Assembly (NCBI GenBank): GCA_016285815.1 | Contig: JAEERN010000036.1 | Span: 1-18,602, forward strand | Length of the DNA stretch: 18,602 bases | Reading direction: 5' to 3' | DNA from: Clostridiales bacterium | GTDB taxonomy: Bacteria > Bacillota > Clostridia > Oscillospirales > QAMX01 | The notes under the pieces: model-generated | The model's input: the letters and a program-made list of their open reading frames with translations, nothing else | Told to the model about the DNA's origin: nothing | Databases searched by the model: none | Translations under genes and position numbers: made by a program | Shown: positions 1 through 7,649 of the stretch, one piece after another | How positions within the stretch are numbered: position 1 is the stretch's first letter | Layout of the letters: each line of letters begins with the position of its first letter

Positions 1-1
1 C

Positions 2-268
2 GTGGGCATTATTTTCATGACTCTTGAAAAGCCCATCTGGGCGTTCATCCTGCCGGTCGGCGTGGGATTCGTGCAGTTTATTATATGTATGGCATTTGCG
101 CTTCGCATAGAGCAGGTCGCGGGTTTTTACGAATGCCGCGAATGCGGACACAGATACGTTCCGTCCTACAAATCCGTAAACTTGGCCATGCACATGGGCA
201 GGACGCGTTATATGAAATGCCCGAAGTGCGGCAAAAAGTCGTGGCAGAAGAAGGTGATCGGCGATTAA
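2..268 (+). CDS. Small membrane protein with C-terminal zinc ribbon (5' end probably cut by window edge)
   Basis: The reading frame is open from the first bases and stops at TAA 266-268. A GTG at 2-4 could be read as a start, but no ribosome binding site is visible, so the gene most likely begins outside the window. The visible 88 residues hold one hydrophobic segment (about residues 12-34, a probable membrane span) and then a zinc ribbon of four cysteines in two CxxC pairs (C45/C48 and C73/C76). The tail reads HMGRTRYMKCPKCGKKSW. This ribbon style, with the HMGRTR and KCPKCGKKSW blocks, is one I associate with the C-terminus of clostridial small membrane proteins, often of the DUF1648/SdpI kind; that link is from memory. 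The ribbon should lie on the cytosolic side. Function unknown. Base composition is more AT-rich than the rest of the window. Confidence 0.7.
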   Translation: MGIIFMTLEKPIWAFILPVGVGFVQFIICMAFALRIEQVAGFYECRECGHRYVPSYKSVNLAMHMGRTRYMKCPKCGKKSWQKKVIGD

Positions 269-571
269 AGACGGAAATTTGATTTTGCTCTTTAATAGCG
301 GAAGCGGTTGGTTCAAATTCGACAATATCCGGTTTTCAGAGGCAACAGGCGTGTACCTTTTAGGTGGTTTTAGATAGGTTTCGTACCTTTTGGAAAGTCT
401 TATACAAAGAAAAAAACCGCGCGAGGGACACTTGCGATAGAGCAGGTGTCCCTCGCGGTTTGTTTACGGGTTTGTCCCGATTCGGTCAGCACAAATGCGG
501 CAAACGCTCCTCTCCTCGGCAGCAGCTCCGTCACCGCCCAAATCCAGGGAGTCCTGCGGGCGGGAACCGGC
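269..571. other. AT-richer intergenic spacer between the converging zinc-ribbon gene and ABC operon
   Basis: No convincing gene lies here. The stretch 269-410 is AT-rich compared with the rest. It holds a 7-bp inverted repeat (264-270 with 290-296, long loop, overlapping the stop of the upstream gene) and two near copies of GTACCTTTT (353-361 and 383-391) about 30 bases apart, both of unknown meaning. A strong minus-strand terminator occupies 405-460. The remaining bases, 467-571, are GC-rich and show no motif; they are the 3' untranslated part of the minus-strand operon. Short open frames crossing the area overlap the terminator hairpin and look accidental. Confidence 0.6.
405..460 (-). terminator. 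Rho-independent terminator of the four-gene export operon
   Basis: Arms 415-431 and 446-460 pair over 15 bp with a two-base bulge (CG) in the left arm and a 14-base loop. Read on the minus strand, the stem is followed at once by a run of seven T, then C and three T (416 down to 406). This is a classic intrinsic terminator placed about 110 bases after the stop of the last ATPase gene. Read on the plus strand the T run is weak (TTTGTTT), so it may stop plus-strand transcription from the zinc-ribbon gene only partly. Confidence 0.9.
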
Positions 572-1474
572 TCAGGCGTTCTTTTCGCTTTCCCGCGTCA
601 GGACCACGCGGTCCTCCTCCATGTCCGCGCGGACGCGGCCCGGCGTCTTCAACTGCAGGCGGGTGAGATACTCCGCCGGAAGCTGCAGCCGTCCGGCCCG
701 GTCCAGCACTAGCAGCTCGGTGTGGGTCTGTTCGCTGCGCTCGGCGGACGACGAGGACCGCAGGGCCGCCAGCTCGGAGGCATAGCTGATGTTGCGGATG
801 AACTCCGAGCTGGTCTTGCCGTCCCGGATGTTCACCACCCGGTCCACCTTGCCGGACAGCCGCCGGTCGTGGGTGACGGTGACGATGGTCAGCTTCCGCG
901 TCTCGTTCAGTTCGCGGAACAAATCGAAGATCAGGTCCGACGTGCGCGTGTCCACCGCGCCGGTGGGCTCGTCGGCCAGCAGGATCTTCGGCGAGTTGGC
1001 CAGCGCGATGGCGATGGCCACGCGCTGCTGCTCGCCGCCGGACAGCTCGGCCAGCCGGTTGTTCCGCTTTCCGGCAAGGCCCACCTGGTCCAGCAGCTCG
1101 GCCGCCTTGGCCCGGCGCCGGTGCGTGCCGGAAAAGGCCATGGGCAGCATCACGTTTTCCTGGGCCGTCAGATAGGGGATCATGTTCCGGGCGTTGTTCT
1201 GCCAGACGAAGCCCACCGTGTCCCGCTTGTACTTCACAAGGCCCGCCCGGGTGATCTTCGTCATGTCGATGCCGTTCACCCACAGCTTTCCCGCCGTCGG
1301 GCTGTCCAGCCCGCCCAACAGGTTCAGCAGCGTGGACTTGCCCGAGCCGGACTTTCCGATCATGGCCATGAACTCGCCCTCTTCGACGACCAGATCCAGC
1401 CCCTGGAGGGCCATGACCTCGATGTCCTCCGCCTTGTAGATCTTGACAAGGTTTTCGCACTCAATCATCGCCAT
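572..1474 (-). CDS. ABC transporter ATP-binding protein (LolD/MacB family) with AbrB-like C-terminal domain
   Basis: Nucleotide-binding subunit of an FtsX-type export system, 300 residues from the chosen start. Walker A GKSGSGKST is at 40-48, the Q-loop at Q92, the signature LSGGEQQ at 144-150, Walker B with ILLADEP at 164-170 and the switch histidine at H202, so all ATPase motifs are intact. The family normally ends near residue 225. Here about 75 extra residues follow: a serine-rich linker (about 238-250) and then a stretch (about 254-295) that matches the pattern of AbrB/SpoVT/MazE swapped-hairpin domains (DRAGRLQLPAEYL, then DRVVL). I chose ATG 1474 because GGGGGA lies six bases before it; ATG 1489 would start ahead of that site. 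The start overlaps the end of the upstream ATPase gene by 14 bases, implying translational coupling. The likely partner is the 951-residue permease. The role of the tail is unknown. Confidence 0.92.
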   Translation of the reverse strand: MAMIECENLVKIYKAEDIEVMALQGLDLVVEEGEFMAMIGKSGSGKSTLLNLLGGLDSPTAGKLWVNGIDMTKITRAGLVKYKRDTVGFVWQNNARNMIPYLTAQENVMLPMAFSGTHRRRAKAAELLDQVGLAGKRNNRLAELSGGEQQRVAIAIALANSPKILLADEPTGAVDTRTSDLIFDLFRELNETRKLTIVTVTHDRRLSGKVDRVVNIRDGKTSSEFIRNISYASELAALRSSSSAERSEQTHTELLVLDRAGRLQLPAEYLTRLQLKTPGRVRADMEEDRVVLTRESEKNA

Positions 1475-2147
1475 CGACGATCCCCCCATCCGAAAGCGTA
1501 TAGACCGTGTCCGCCAGCTCCAGCATATGCGGATCGTGGGTCGTCATCAGGACCGTCATCCCCTGCTCCTCGATGAGGCGGCGGAACACGTCCACCACCT
1601 GGATGCCCATGGCGGTGTCCAGCTCCGCCGTGGGTTCGTCGGCCAGCAAAAGCTCCGGCCCGTGGGCGATGGCCCGCGCCACGGCCACGCGCTGCTGTTC
1701 GCCGCCGGACAGCTGGGACGGCATGTGCCCCGCGCGCTTGTCCATGCCGACCAGCGCGAGACATTCCCGCGTCCGCCGCCGGCTCTCCCGGCCCCGGACC
1801 CCGGCAATCCGCAGGCCGTATTCCACGTTTTCCCGCGCCGACATATCCGGCACCAGCGCCACGGACTGGAACACGAACCCGATCTTTTCCCGGCGCCAGA
1901 GGTCCCGCTTTCCCGCCCGGAAGGCGGTGACCTCTTCGTCCCGGAAGAACACGCGCCCCTCGGTGGGGGCGTCCAGGCCGCTGATGATGTTCAGCAGCGT
2001 GGTCTTGCCCGAGCCGCTTCGGCCGCGCAGGACCGTCAGCCCGTGCTCCGGCACGGCGATGCTGACGCCCTTCAGGCAGGTAAACTCTCCGTCGCCGCTG
2101 CGGAAGCGGCGCACGATGTTTTCCGTTCTCAGGATCATTTCTGCCAT
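1461..2147 (-). CDS. ABC transporter ATP-binding protein (LolD/MacB family)
   Basis: Cytosolic ATPase of 228 residues, normal length for the LolD/FtsE/MacB group that drives FtsX-type permeases. Walker A GRSGSGKTT is at 42-50, the Q-loop at Q94, signature LSGGEQQ at 146-152, Walker B LLLADEP at 166-172 and the switch histidine at H204. All expected motifs are present, so it should hydrolyse ATP. The start ATG 2147 follows GGAGG, which is embedded in the last codons of the permease gene; only three bases separate the two genes. It overlaps the next ATPase gene. The two ATPases differ clearly in sequence, so they may form a heterodimer on the single large permease; this is inference. Confidence 0.93.
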   Translation of the reverse strand: MAEMILRTENIVRRFRSGDGEFTCLKGVSIAVPEHGLTVLRGRSGSGKTTLLNIISGLDAPTEGRVFFRDEEVTAFRAGKRDLWRREKIGFVFQSVALVPDMSARENVEYGLRIAGVRGRESRRRTRECLALVGMDKRAGHMPSQLSGGEQQRVAVARAIAHGPELLLADEPTAELDTAMGIQVVDVFRRLIEEQGMTVLMTTHDPHMLELADTVYTLSDGGIVDGDD

Positions 2148-2150
2148 GCG

Positions 2151-5006
2151 TCAATCCTCCCCCAGCTTCAGGGCCCTGTCCACCTTCAGCCGCAGCACGA
2201 TGGTCAGGATCGCGGCCAGGCAGACGGCCAGCACCGCGCCCAGCACGGCCAGCACCATGCCCATGTCGCCGGCCCGGGTCACGACCCGGAACGCCACCGG
2301 GCTTCCGGCCTCGGTGTAGTTCATGGACAGGAACGGCACGAACATGGCGCTCTGCAGTTTTCCGATCAGAACGCCGCTGGCGATGGCCACCCCGGACACC
2401 AGCAGCTGTTCCAGTCCCAGCATCAGCATCACGCCGCCGCGGGTCAGCCCCAGCGCCCGGGAGATGCCGAACTGGAGCGTCCGCTCCCGGATGGAAATCA
2501 CCCAGAACACCAGAAAGCCCGCCGCGCACAGGGCAGTGGCCGCCAGGAACGAGACGGTCAGCAGACCGTTGGTCCCCTGGAGCAGCGGCGTGTTCTTGGC
2601 CGCCGCTAGCTTTTCGCCGGCGCTGGTCATGGCGACCACGCCGAACTCGCTCTCCGCCAGCGCGTCGTAGACCTGGCGGTCCGTATAGCCCGGCGTCTTT
2701 TTGATGAAAAAGTCATAGGGGCGGACCTCGTTGGTCCGGACGTAGGTGGAAAGCTTCGCCACCACGAACTTGTTGTGCGTCAGCTCGTCAGAGCCGACGG
2801 CCGGCGTATAGGCGTCCAGCCCCGGCCAGGTGTCCACCACGCCCACCACGGTGCACTCGATGTTCCCCGCGCCCACCAGCACTAGGATCTTGTCCCCCAA
2901 CTCCAGCTTCAGACTGTCCCGCAGGGCAGAGCTGATCACCGCGCCGTTCTGCGTCCGGTTCATGGCGTTGGCGTATTCGTTGATGTGATAGGGGCTCTCC
3001 GTAGCGATCCAGCTGGCCGTACGGGCGAACTCGGCCGGATCGGTCAGCATCACGTCCACGCCCTGGGTCTGCCCGCCGGACCGTTTCACCGTGGTGTCTT
3101 CCTCGCGGTACACCCGGGCGATGCTCTCGATGCCCTCGATCTCCCGGAACGAGTCGGTCAGCAGCTCGAAGAACGAGACACGGAAGGACTGGACCAGCAC
3201 GCCCTCGTCGTAGATCTCCACCTTGTTCCCGTCGACGACGTGGCCCCGGGCGGGCTTGCCGGTCTCGTCGTACTTTTGCCAGACGGGCGTATAGACCAGA
3301 TCGGCGCCCACCTCGCTCTTGATGTTCGCCTCTTCATAGCGGTTGATGGACCGGGCCGTGTCCGCGCTGGTGATGCCGATGGACAGCGTCAGGATCATGA
3401 ACAGCATGATCCCCGCGCACTCGCGGTTGCGGCTCAGGCGGTTCATGGTGAAATACGCCCAGGCCGGCCAGATCCGACGCCCCAGCGCGAAGACCAGCCG
3501 CAGCAGATACGGATACAGCCGCAAAAAGAGCATCCCCGCGCCGAGGGCGAACAGCGTGCCGGAGACGTACATCATCACGTCGGTGTTCTCAAGGGTAAAG
3601 GCCCCCGCTCCCTCCAGCATCAGCATCCTCACGCGCATGGAATACCAGCCGTACAGCCCCGCGGCCAGGAACAGGAAGTCCAGCCCGAACCGGTGATAGA
3701 ACGGCAGCCGCCGCTCGGTCCCGGCGCGCTTGCGCTGGACGATGTTGACCCCCGCGCTGAAAAACGCCGGGATCATGGTGATCAGCACGAACAGCAGCGC
3801 CGCCGCGCCCACGGACCAGAACGCCTCGGGCCCGATCTCCAGCGGCAGCGCCCGCCGGTTGACGAAGCTCAAAAAGCCGTCGGACGCGCCGATCATCCGG
3901 CAGAGCACCACGCCCAGCAGCGGCCCCAGCACGGCGGCGATCCCCACCAGGATCACGCTTTCGATCAGGTACAGCAGCAGGATGTGCCCCCGGCCGGCGC
4001 CGCGGCTCTGCATGACGGAGATCTCGTTCAGCTCGCTCTTCAGCTTCAGCCGGGCGATCATCACCACGTAAAACGCCACCAGCACCAACAGCGGCACCAG
4101 CAGGGAGTACAGCGTCACGTACACCCGCGGCGCCAGCGCGCTGACCTGCTCCAGCACCGGCATGGCGCTGAAGTACATGCCCTTTTTGCCCGTCAGCGCG
4201 ACGATCTCGTCCATGCCCTCGTTGACCGCGCCGATCAGGCGCGGCACGTCCTTCATGCGGATGGCGGTATAGTCCACCGCCGCGAAGCGGACGATCTGGG
4301 TCACGTGGCGCGTGGCCGACGGGGTCTCGGCCATGACCCGGTCGAAACAGGAGCTGTCGATGAAGATGTTGCCGCCGAAGCGGTCCAGCCGCGTGAACCA
4401 GAAGATGTCGCTGTCGTCCGCCGCCTCGAAGATGCCGACGATCTCCATCCGGAACAGCGTGTTCCCGTTGGCCGCGCTCTTGATGTCGTAGACCTGTCCC
4501 AGCGTCAGCTCCGAGTTGACCAGAAAGGTCCGCCGGACCACGGCCTCGACCACGCCGTCGGCCCGGTCCGGATCGTACATGCGGCCCGTGGTCAGGCTGA
4601 CGTGCTCGGGCAGGTCCGAAACGTAATAGAACAGGATGCTCTTCCGGCCCGCCGTGTTGTTGGCGTCGTGGTAGAGCATGGAATAGCGGATGTACTCGCC
4701 GGAGGTCTGCACGGGCAGGCCCATCCGCTCGTTCAGCGTCCGCTCGAAGCTCTCCTTCACGGTGCGCCGGGCGCCGAAGGCGTCCTTCTCCAGCGAGGCG
4801 AGCTCGTATTTTTCCGACAGATAGGCGGGGTGGCGCTCGTTCTCCTTCAGGCTGTCCTCAAAGGTCTTGACCATCAGCCGCTGAAGGATCGCCTGAGAAT
4901 AGACGGGCACGCTGAAGGCCATGGCCAGCGCCAGCGTCAGGCCGAACAGCATCGAGAGCACCTTCCACCGGTTGCCCGTCAGCCGTTTCCATACGGTCAA
5001 AAACAT
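2151..5006 (-). CDS. FtsX-type ABC transporter permease with duplicated core (951 residues)
   Basis: Integral membrane subunit of a MacB/LolCE-like exporter. Hydrophobic segments are visible near residues 17-38, 297-317, 343-371, 398-420, 440-456, 478-496, 531-549, 812-836, 862-882 and 914-940. This is the pattern of two FtsX units: each has one span, a large extracytoplasmic domain (about 39-296 and 550-811), then three spans, with two additional spans in the middle. Cytosolic loops such as VMQSRGAGRGHI (about 331-342) and ISRALGLTRGG (about 848-858) are typical coupling segments after the first span of an FtsX core. With two cores in one chain, a single copy could form the whole channel. 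ATG 5006 is preceded by GGAG. It lies 24 bases after the adaptor gene and 3 before the first ATPase gene. Substrate cannot be read from the sequence. Confidence 0.9.
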   Translation of the reverse strand: MFLTVWKRLTGNRWKVLSMLFGLTLALAMAFSVPVYSQAILQRLMVKTFEDSLKENERHPAYLSEKYELASLEKDAFGARRTVKESFERTLNERMGLPVQTSGEYIRYSMLYHDANNTAGRKSILFYYVSDLPEHVSLTTGRMYDPDRADGVVEAVVRRTFLVNSELTLGQVYDIKSAANGNTLFRMEIVGIFEAADDSDIFWFTRLDRFGGNIFIDSSCFDRVMAETPSATRHVTQIVRFAAVDYTAIRMKDVPRLIGAVNEGMDEIVALTGKKGMYFSAMPVLEQVSALAPRVYVTLYSLLVPLLVLVAFYVVMIARLKLKSELNEISVMQSRGAGRGHILLLYLIESVILVGIAAVLGPLLGVVLCRMIGASDGFLSFVNRRALPLEIGPEAFWSVGAAALLFVLITMIPAFFSAGVNIVQRKRAGTERRLPFYHRFGLDFLFLAAGLYGWYSMRVRMLMLEGAGAFTLENTDVMMYVSGTLFALGAGMLFLRLYPYLLRLVFALGRRIWPAWAYFTMNRLSRNRECAGIMLFMILTLSIGITSADTARSINRYEEANIKSEVGADLVYTPVWQKYDETGKPARGHVVDGNKVEIYDEGVLVQSFRVSFFELLTDSFREIEGIESIARVYREEDTTVKRSGGQTQGVDVMLTDPAEFARTASWIATESPYHINEYANAMNRTQNGAVISSALRDSLKLELGDKILVLVGAGNIECTVVGVVDTWPGLDAYTPAVGSDELTHNKFVVAKLSTYVRTNEVRPYDFFIKKTPGYTDRQVYDALAESEFGVVAMTSAGEKLAAAKNTPLLQGTNGLLTVSFLAATALCAAGFLVFWVISIRERTLQFGISRALGLTRGGVMLMLGLEQLLVSGVAIASGVLIGKLQSAMFVPFLSMNYTEAGSPVAFRVVTRAGDMGMVLAVLGAVLAVCLAAILTIVLRLKVDRALKLGED

Positions 5007-5030
5007 GGTCTCTTCTCCGTTCCGCCGCCG

Positions 5031-6053
5031 CTACTGGATGACCCGGTCGTTCTCGGTGACGCCGTTCAGGACCTCGGTGTAATAGTCGCTGGCCAGACCG
5101 ATGACGATGTCCGCCTCCTGGCGGTACCCGTCCCGCAGGACGTAGACGTACCGCCGCTCGCCCACGTTTTTGATCGAGGCCGTCCGGACGCAGAGCGCGT
5201 TCTCGCTGCGCTCGATGACGTAGTGCAGATCCAGCTTGCTGCCGATGGCCGCCTCGGCGGGAAGCCCGTTGGGCTTCAGGATCACGGCGTACCGGTCCGG
5301 GCTGTCGGCGGGGACCGTCTCCGGCGTCGAGATCGCCGTCGCTGTGAAGGGGATCGCCGTTTCGCCGCTGACGTAGGTCATGTCCACCTCCGCGTTGACC
5401 GGGATGTCGCCGTACCCCTTGCCCGTATAGCGGATGACCAGATTGCTCATGTCCGAGATCACGAACATGGTCACGCCCGGCGTGACCGACGCGCCCTGCC
5501 CGACGTTGTTCACATAGGTCACGCGCCCGTCGATGGGCGCCACGATCTGGGTCTCTTCGAACTTGGCGCGCAGGGCCCCGATGTTCCGGCGGGACAGGTA
5601 GATGGCCAACTGCGCCTGCTTCCAGCCGATCTCGTCCAGCCGGCCCGCCTCATAGTTCTCTTCCGCCGCGGCGAACTTCAGCTCGTCGATCTCGGCCTGA
5701 AGCTCCGCCACGTACAGCTCTTCCTCCAGTGCGCTGTTGTCCGTCTCACACAGCACGTCCCCGGCCTTGACCTCGTCTCCCAGCTCGAAATACGAGCGCA
5801 TGAACGTCCCCGCGGACGAGCGGAACGCCACGTTGACGCTGACCTGCGCCTCTACCGAGGCGTTGCCGGCGACCACGTTCTCCAGCGTCCGCCGCTCCGG
5901 GTTATAGGTCACATAGTCGGCCTCGTCGAAGTCCATCAGCGGGGGCGGAAGGACCTCTTCCTCCTCCGGGAACAGCGCACAGCCGGACCCCACGGCCGCC
6001 GTCGCGGCGGCCGCCAGGATCAGCGCGAGAAACCTGAACCGAAACGATCTCAT
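5031..6053 (-). CDS. Lipoprotein HlyD/MacA-like adaptor subunit of the export system
   Basis: Periplasmic-adaptor type protein of 340 residues. The start ATG 6053 gives a clean lipoprotein signal: basic MRSFRFRF, hydrophobic core, and AVGSGC with the lipid-bearing cysteine at C25. The open frame runs upstream to 6167, but that extension crosses the promoter and hairpin and has no signal-peptide character. A barrel-sandwich half is seen near 75-108 (GDEVKAGDVLCETDN), an alpha-hairpin at about 108-166, and the second half at about 170-200 (VAPIDGRVTYVNNVGQGASV), followed by beta domains. This order is that of HlyD/RND/MacA adaptors. GGGAGAGG ends ten bases before the start. It is first in an operon with an FtsX permease and two ATPases, so it should couple the permease to substrate or cell envelope. 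In a single-membrane cell it would be anchored on the outer face of the membrane. Confidence 0.88.
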   Translation of the reverse strand: MRSFRFRFLALILAAAATAAVGSGCALFPEEEEVLPPPLMDFDEADYVTYNPERRTLENVVAGNASVEAQVSVNVAFRSSAGTFMRSYFELGDEVKAGDVLCETDNSALEEELYVAELQAEIDELKFAAAEENYEAGRLDEIGWKQAQLAIYLSRRNIGALRAKFEETQIVAPIDGRVTYVNNVGQGASVTPGVTMFVISDMSNLVIRYTGKGYGDIPVNAEVDMTYVSGETAIPFTATAISTPETVPADSPDRYAVILKPNGLPAEAAIGSKLDLHYVIERSENALCVRTASIKNVGERRYVYVLRDGYRQEADIVIGLASDYYTEVLNGVTENDRVIQ

Positions 6054-6071
6054 CTCCACACATCCTCTCCC

Positions 6072-6095
6072 GAGGCCGCCGGAGCAGGCGGCCTC
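6072..6095 (-). promoter_or_regulatory. Perfect 9-bp hairpin in the 5' leader of the export operon
   Basis: GAGGCCGCC and GGCGGCCTC pair perfectly around a six-base loop. The hairpin begins a few bases after the presumed transcription start (about 6100) and ends directly against the GGGAGAGG ribosome site of the adaptor gene (6064-6071). Being nearly all G and C it must be very stable in the RNA. It could shield the 5' end, or influence access to the ribosome site. No T run follows, so it is not a terminator. Confidence 0.55.
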
Positions 6096-6106
6096 CCGAT
6101 AGCCCC

Positions 6107-6135
6107 ATTGTATCACACCCCGATCTGTTCCGCAA
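6107..6135 (-). promoter_or_regulatory. Sigma-A type promoter of the export operon
   Basis: On the minus strand: -35 TTGCGG (6135-6130), a 17-base spacer, and -10 TACAAT (6112-6107), with TGA just before the -10 box making it an extended -10. Transcription should start near 6100, giving a leader of about 47 bases before the adaptor ATG at 6053. Confidence 0.75.
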
Positions 6136-6198
6136 CCTTTTTTGTCTCTTCTGCATAAGTTTTTCATAACTAACGAATCTCCGCTCCGCCGCGGCGGA

Positions 6199-6246
6199 CA
6201 AAAAAGTCCGGACGATCCCGCAGATCGTCCGGACCCTCTTTTTTCG
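6199..6246 (-). terminator. Rho-independent terminator after the MscS/small-protein genes
   Basis: Arms 6206-6216 and 6224-6234 form a perfect 11-bp stem with a seven-base loop. On the minus strand the stem is followed by six T (6205-6200), so it ends transcripts coming from the minus-strand genes at 6276-7581. The plus strand also has a run of T (6239-6244), so the element would work in both directions, though no plus-strand gene precedes it. Confidence 0.9.
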
Positions 6247-6275
6247 CACCGGATCCCGGCCCCCTCCGCGCCCGT

Positions 6276-6662
6276 TCAGCGCTTTAACCCGGTCTCTTCT
6301 GTTTCGGGAAACGCGCTCTCCTCCGGCGGCAGCGTCTCCCCCGGAACGTCCGCCTCGGAGGCGGCCTGCGCCGCCGAAGCGGGCGCGGCCGTCTCCGCCG
6401 GCGGCGCCGCCTGCAGACCGAGTTCTGCGGCAAAAAGGGCGAATGCCCCCAAAAGCGCCGCCGCCAGCGGCATCAGACGCTTCACCCGCTCCGCCGTTCC
6501 AGTCCTCTCGCGAGCCGAAACGGTCCCGCCGCCGCCGAATTCCGGCACCGGTCGGGGATACTCCTTTTCCCGCTCTGCGGCCAGCCTCTGCCGGGATGCG
6601 TTCCCCGGGTCGGCGCAGGGCAGCTCGCCGGTCCGGCATTCTCCTTCCCAGGCCGCGTTCAT
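6276..6662 (-). CDS. Hypothetical single-span membrane protein
   Basis: A 128-residue frame that matches no family I recognise. An N-terminal part with two cysteines (C9, C16) and a charged stretch comes first, then one membrane span (about 63-81, LMPLAAALLGAFALFAAEL). The C-terminal 45 residues are rich in Ala, Pro and Glu and, by the positive-inside rule (arginines before the span), lie outside the cell. The start ATG 6662 is favoured because AAAGGGGG sits seven bases before it; the frame is open up to 6692. It follows the mscS-family gene by 34 bases and is itself followed by a strong terminator 40 bases on, so it looks like the second gene of that transcript. Because the area is GC-rich, an accidental frame cannot be excluded. 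Confidence 0.55.
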   Translation of the reverse strand: MNAAWEGECRTGELPCADPGNASRQRLAAEREKEYPRPVPEFGGGGTVSARERTGTAERVKRLMPLAAALLGAFALFAAELGLQAAPPAETAAPASAAQAASEADVPGETLPPEESAFPETEETGLKR

Positions 6663-6696
6663 GCCGCCGCCCCCTTTCCTCTCTCTCCGCACCGGT

Positions 6697-7581
6697 TCAG
6701 CAGCGGTGGACGTCCATCTGCGGGAACGGGCATTCGATCCCCAGCTGCCGGAACCCCAGCAACAGGTCGCGGTTCAGCAGCCTCGCGCCGGTGTACAGGT
6801 CCTTTTCCTCCACGTTGACCACGAAGCGCAGGATCACCGCGCTGTCCGCCAGCTCCTGGACCCCGAGGTACTGCGGCGCGTCCCGCATGACCGCCGCGTT
6901 CCGCTCGCCGATCTCCCGCAGCAGCGCGGGCAGCGCCTCTTCCAGCTTTTCCAGATCCGTGGCGTAGGGAACGGCGATGTCGCTGACGCTGCGCGACAGC
7001 TTGTCCGAGCGGTTGAGGATGTTCTTCATGTCGGAGTTGTTGACGATCTTGACGTTGTCGCCCGGGTCGGTGATACAGGTGGTCCGGATGCCAATGCTGG
7101 TGACCGTGCCGCGGAAGTTGTCCACCTCGACGATGTCGCCCACGTTGTACTGGTTCTCAAGAATCATAAACGCCCCGGTCACCACGTCCGCGATCAGGCT
7201 CTCCGCGCTGAATCCGACGACCAGCGCGACGATCCCCACGCTGGCCACGATGGTGGACACGTTCACCCCGAGGATGGAAAGGCCCCAGCAGAGGATCACG
7301 ATGACGGCGACGTACTTCATCAGACTGGACAGGACGGACAGCACCGACTGGGCGCGGTGGCTCCCGGGCGACGGGATCCCCAGCAACACCACCAGCAGCG
7401 TCTCCGCCGTGAGCACGCCGAGGACCATGAGGATCAGCTTCCAGAACACGGCGGCATTGAAATGAACGGCCCGGAACTCCTCCAGGCTGAACAGCCCGGT
7501 GAAATGCCCCACCGGGATCAGCACCGCCAGAACGGCGGCGCAGACGAGAAGCCGGACGCGGGCGGATCGGTTTTTCTTCAT
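6697..7581 (-). CDS. MscS-family mechanosensitive ion channel
   Basis: A 294-residue small-conductance mechanosensitive channel, close in length to E. coli MscS. Membrane spans are at about 9-28, 46-67, 86-104 and 107-138. The last is the pore helix rich in Gly, Ala and Val, leading into the family block GFSAESLIADVVTGAF and then NQYNVGDIVEVD (143-154), which opens the cytosolic beta domain. The NNSDMKNILNRS segment (181-192) corresponds to the conserved P-N-x-x-hydrophobic region of the family, here without the proline. The C-terminal alpha/beta cage domain follows. The channel opens under membrane tension to release solutes on osmotic downshift. A GAGG lies eight bases before ATG 7581. It is transcribed from its own promoter with a leader of about 90 bases. 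Confidence 0.93.
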   Translation of the reverse strand: MKKNRSARVRLLVCAAVLAVLIPVGHFTGLFSLEEFRAVHFNAAVFWKLILMVLGVLTAETLLVVLLGIPSPGSHRAQSVLSVLSSLMKYVAVIVILCWGLSILGVNVSTIVASVGIVALVVGFSAESLIADVVTGAFMILENQYNVGDIVEVDNFRGTVTSIGIRTTCITDPGDNVKIVNNSDMKNILNRSDKLSRSVSDIAVPYATDLEKLEEALPALLREIGERNAAVMRDAPQYLGVQELADSAVILRFVVNVEEKDLYTGARLLNRDLLLGFRQLGIECPFPQMDVHRC

Positions 7582-7649
7582 GGCTCAGACCTCGAATCCG
7601 GAGAAATCGGAAAACGCCGCCTTTCCGCAGACGCCGGGCTCTCTCCGCC

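Noticed and set aside
264..296. Inverted repeat ATTAAAG / CTTTAAT as a terminator of the zinc-ribbon gene
   Set aside because: Only 7 bp, AT-rich, a 19-base loop and no T run after it.
307..323. tRNA T-arm-like sequence (five paired bases around TTCAAAT)
   Set aside because: Two of five pairs are G-T, and no matching acceptor, D arm or anticodon arm lies upstream. It could be a chance match or, at most, a remnant of a tRNA gene.
353..391. Two copies of GTACCTTTT about 30 bases apart
   Set aside because: Only two short copies with no further structure; no sign of an array or target-site duplication.
2985..6158. A 1057-residue open frame on the plus strand, antisense to the permease and adaptor genes
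   Set aside because: Its product is rich in His, Gln, Arg and Asp with no family features, it has no ribosome site, and it lies opposite two well-supported genes. Stop codons are rare on the antisense strand in GC-rich coding DNA.
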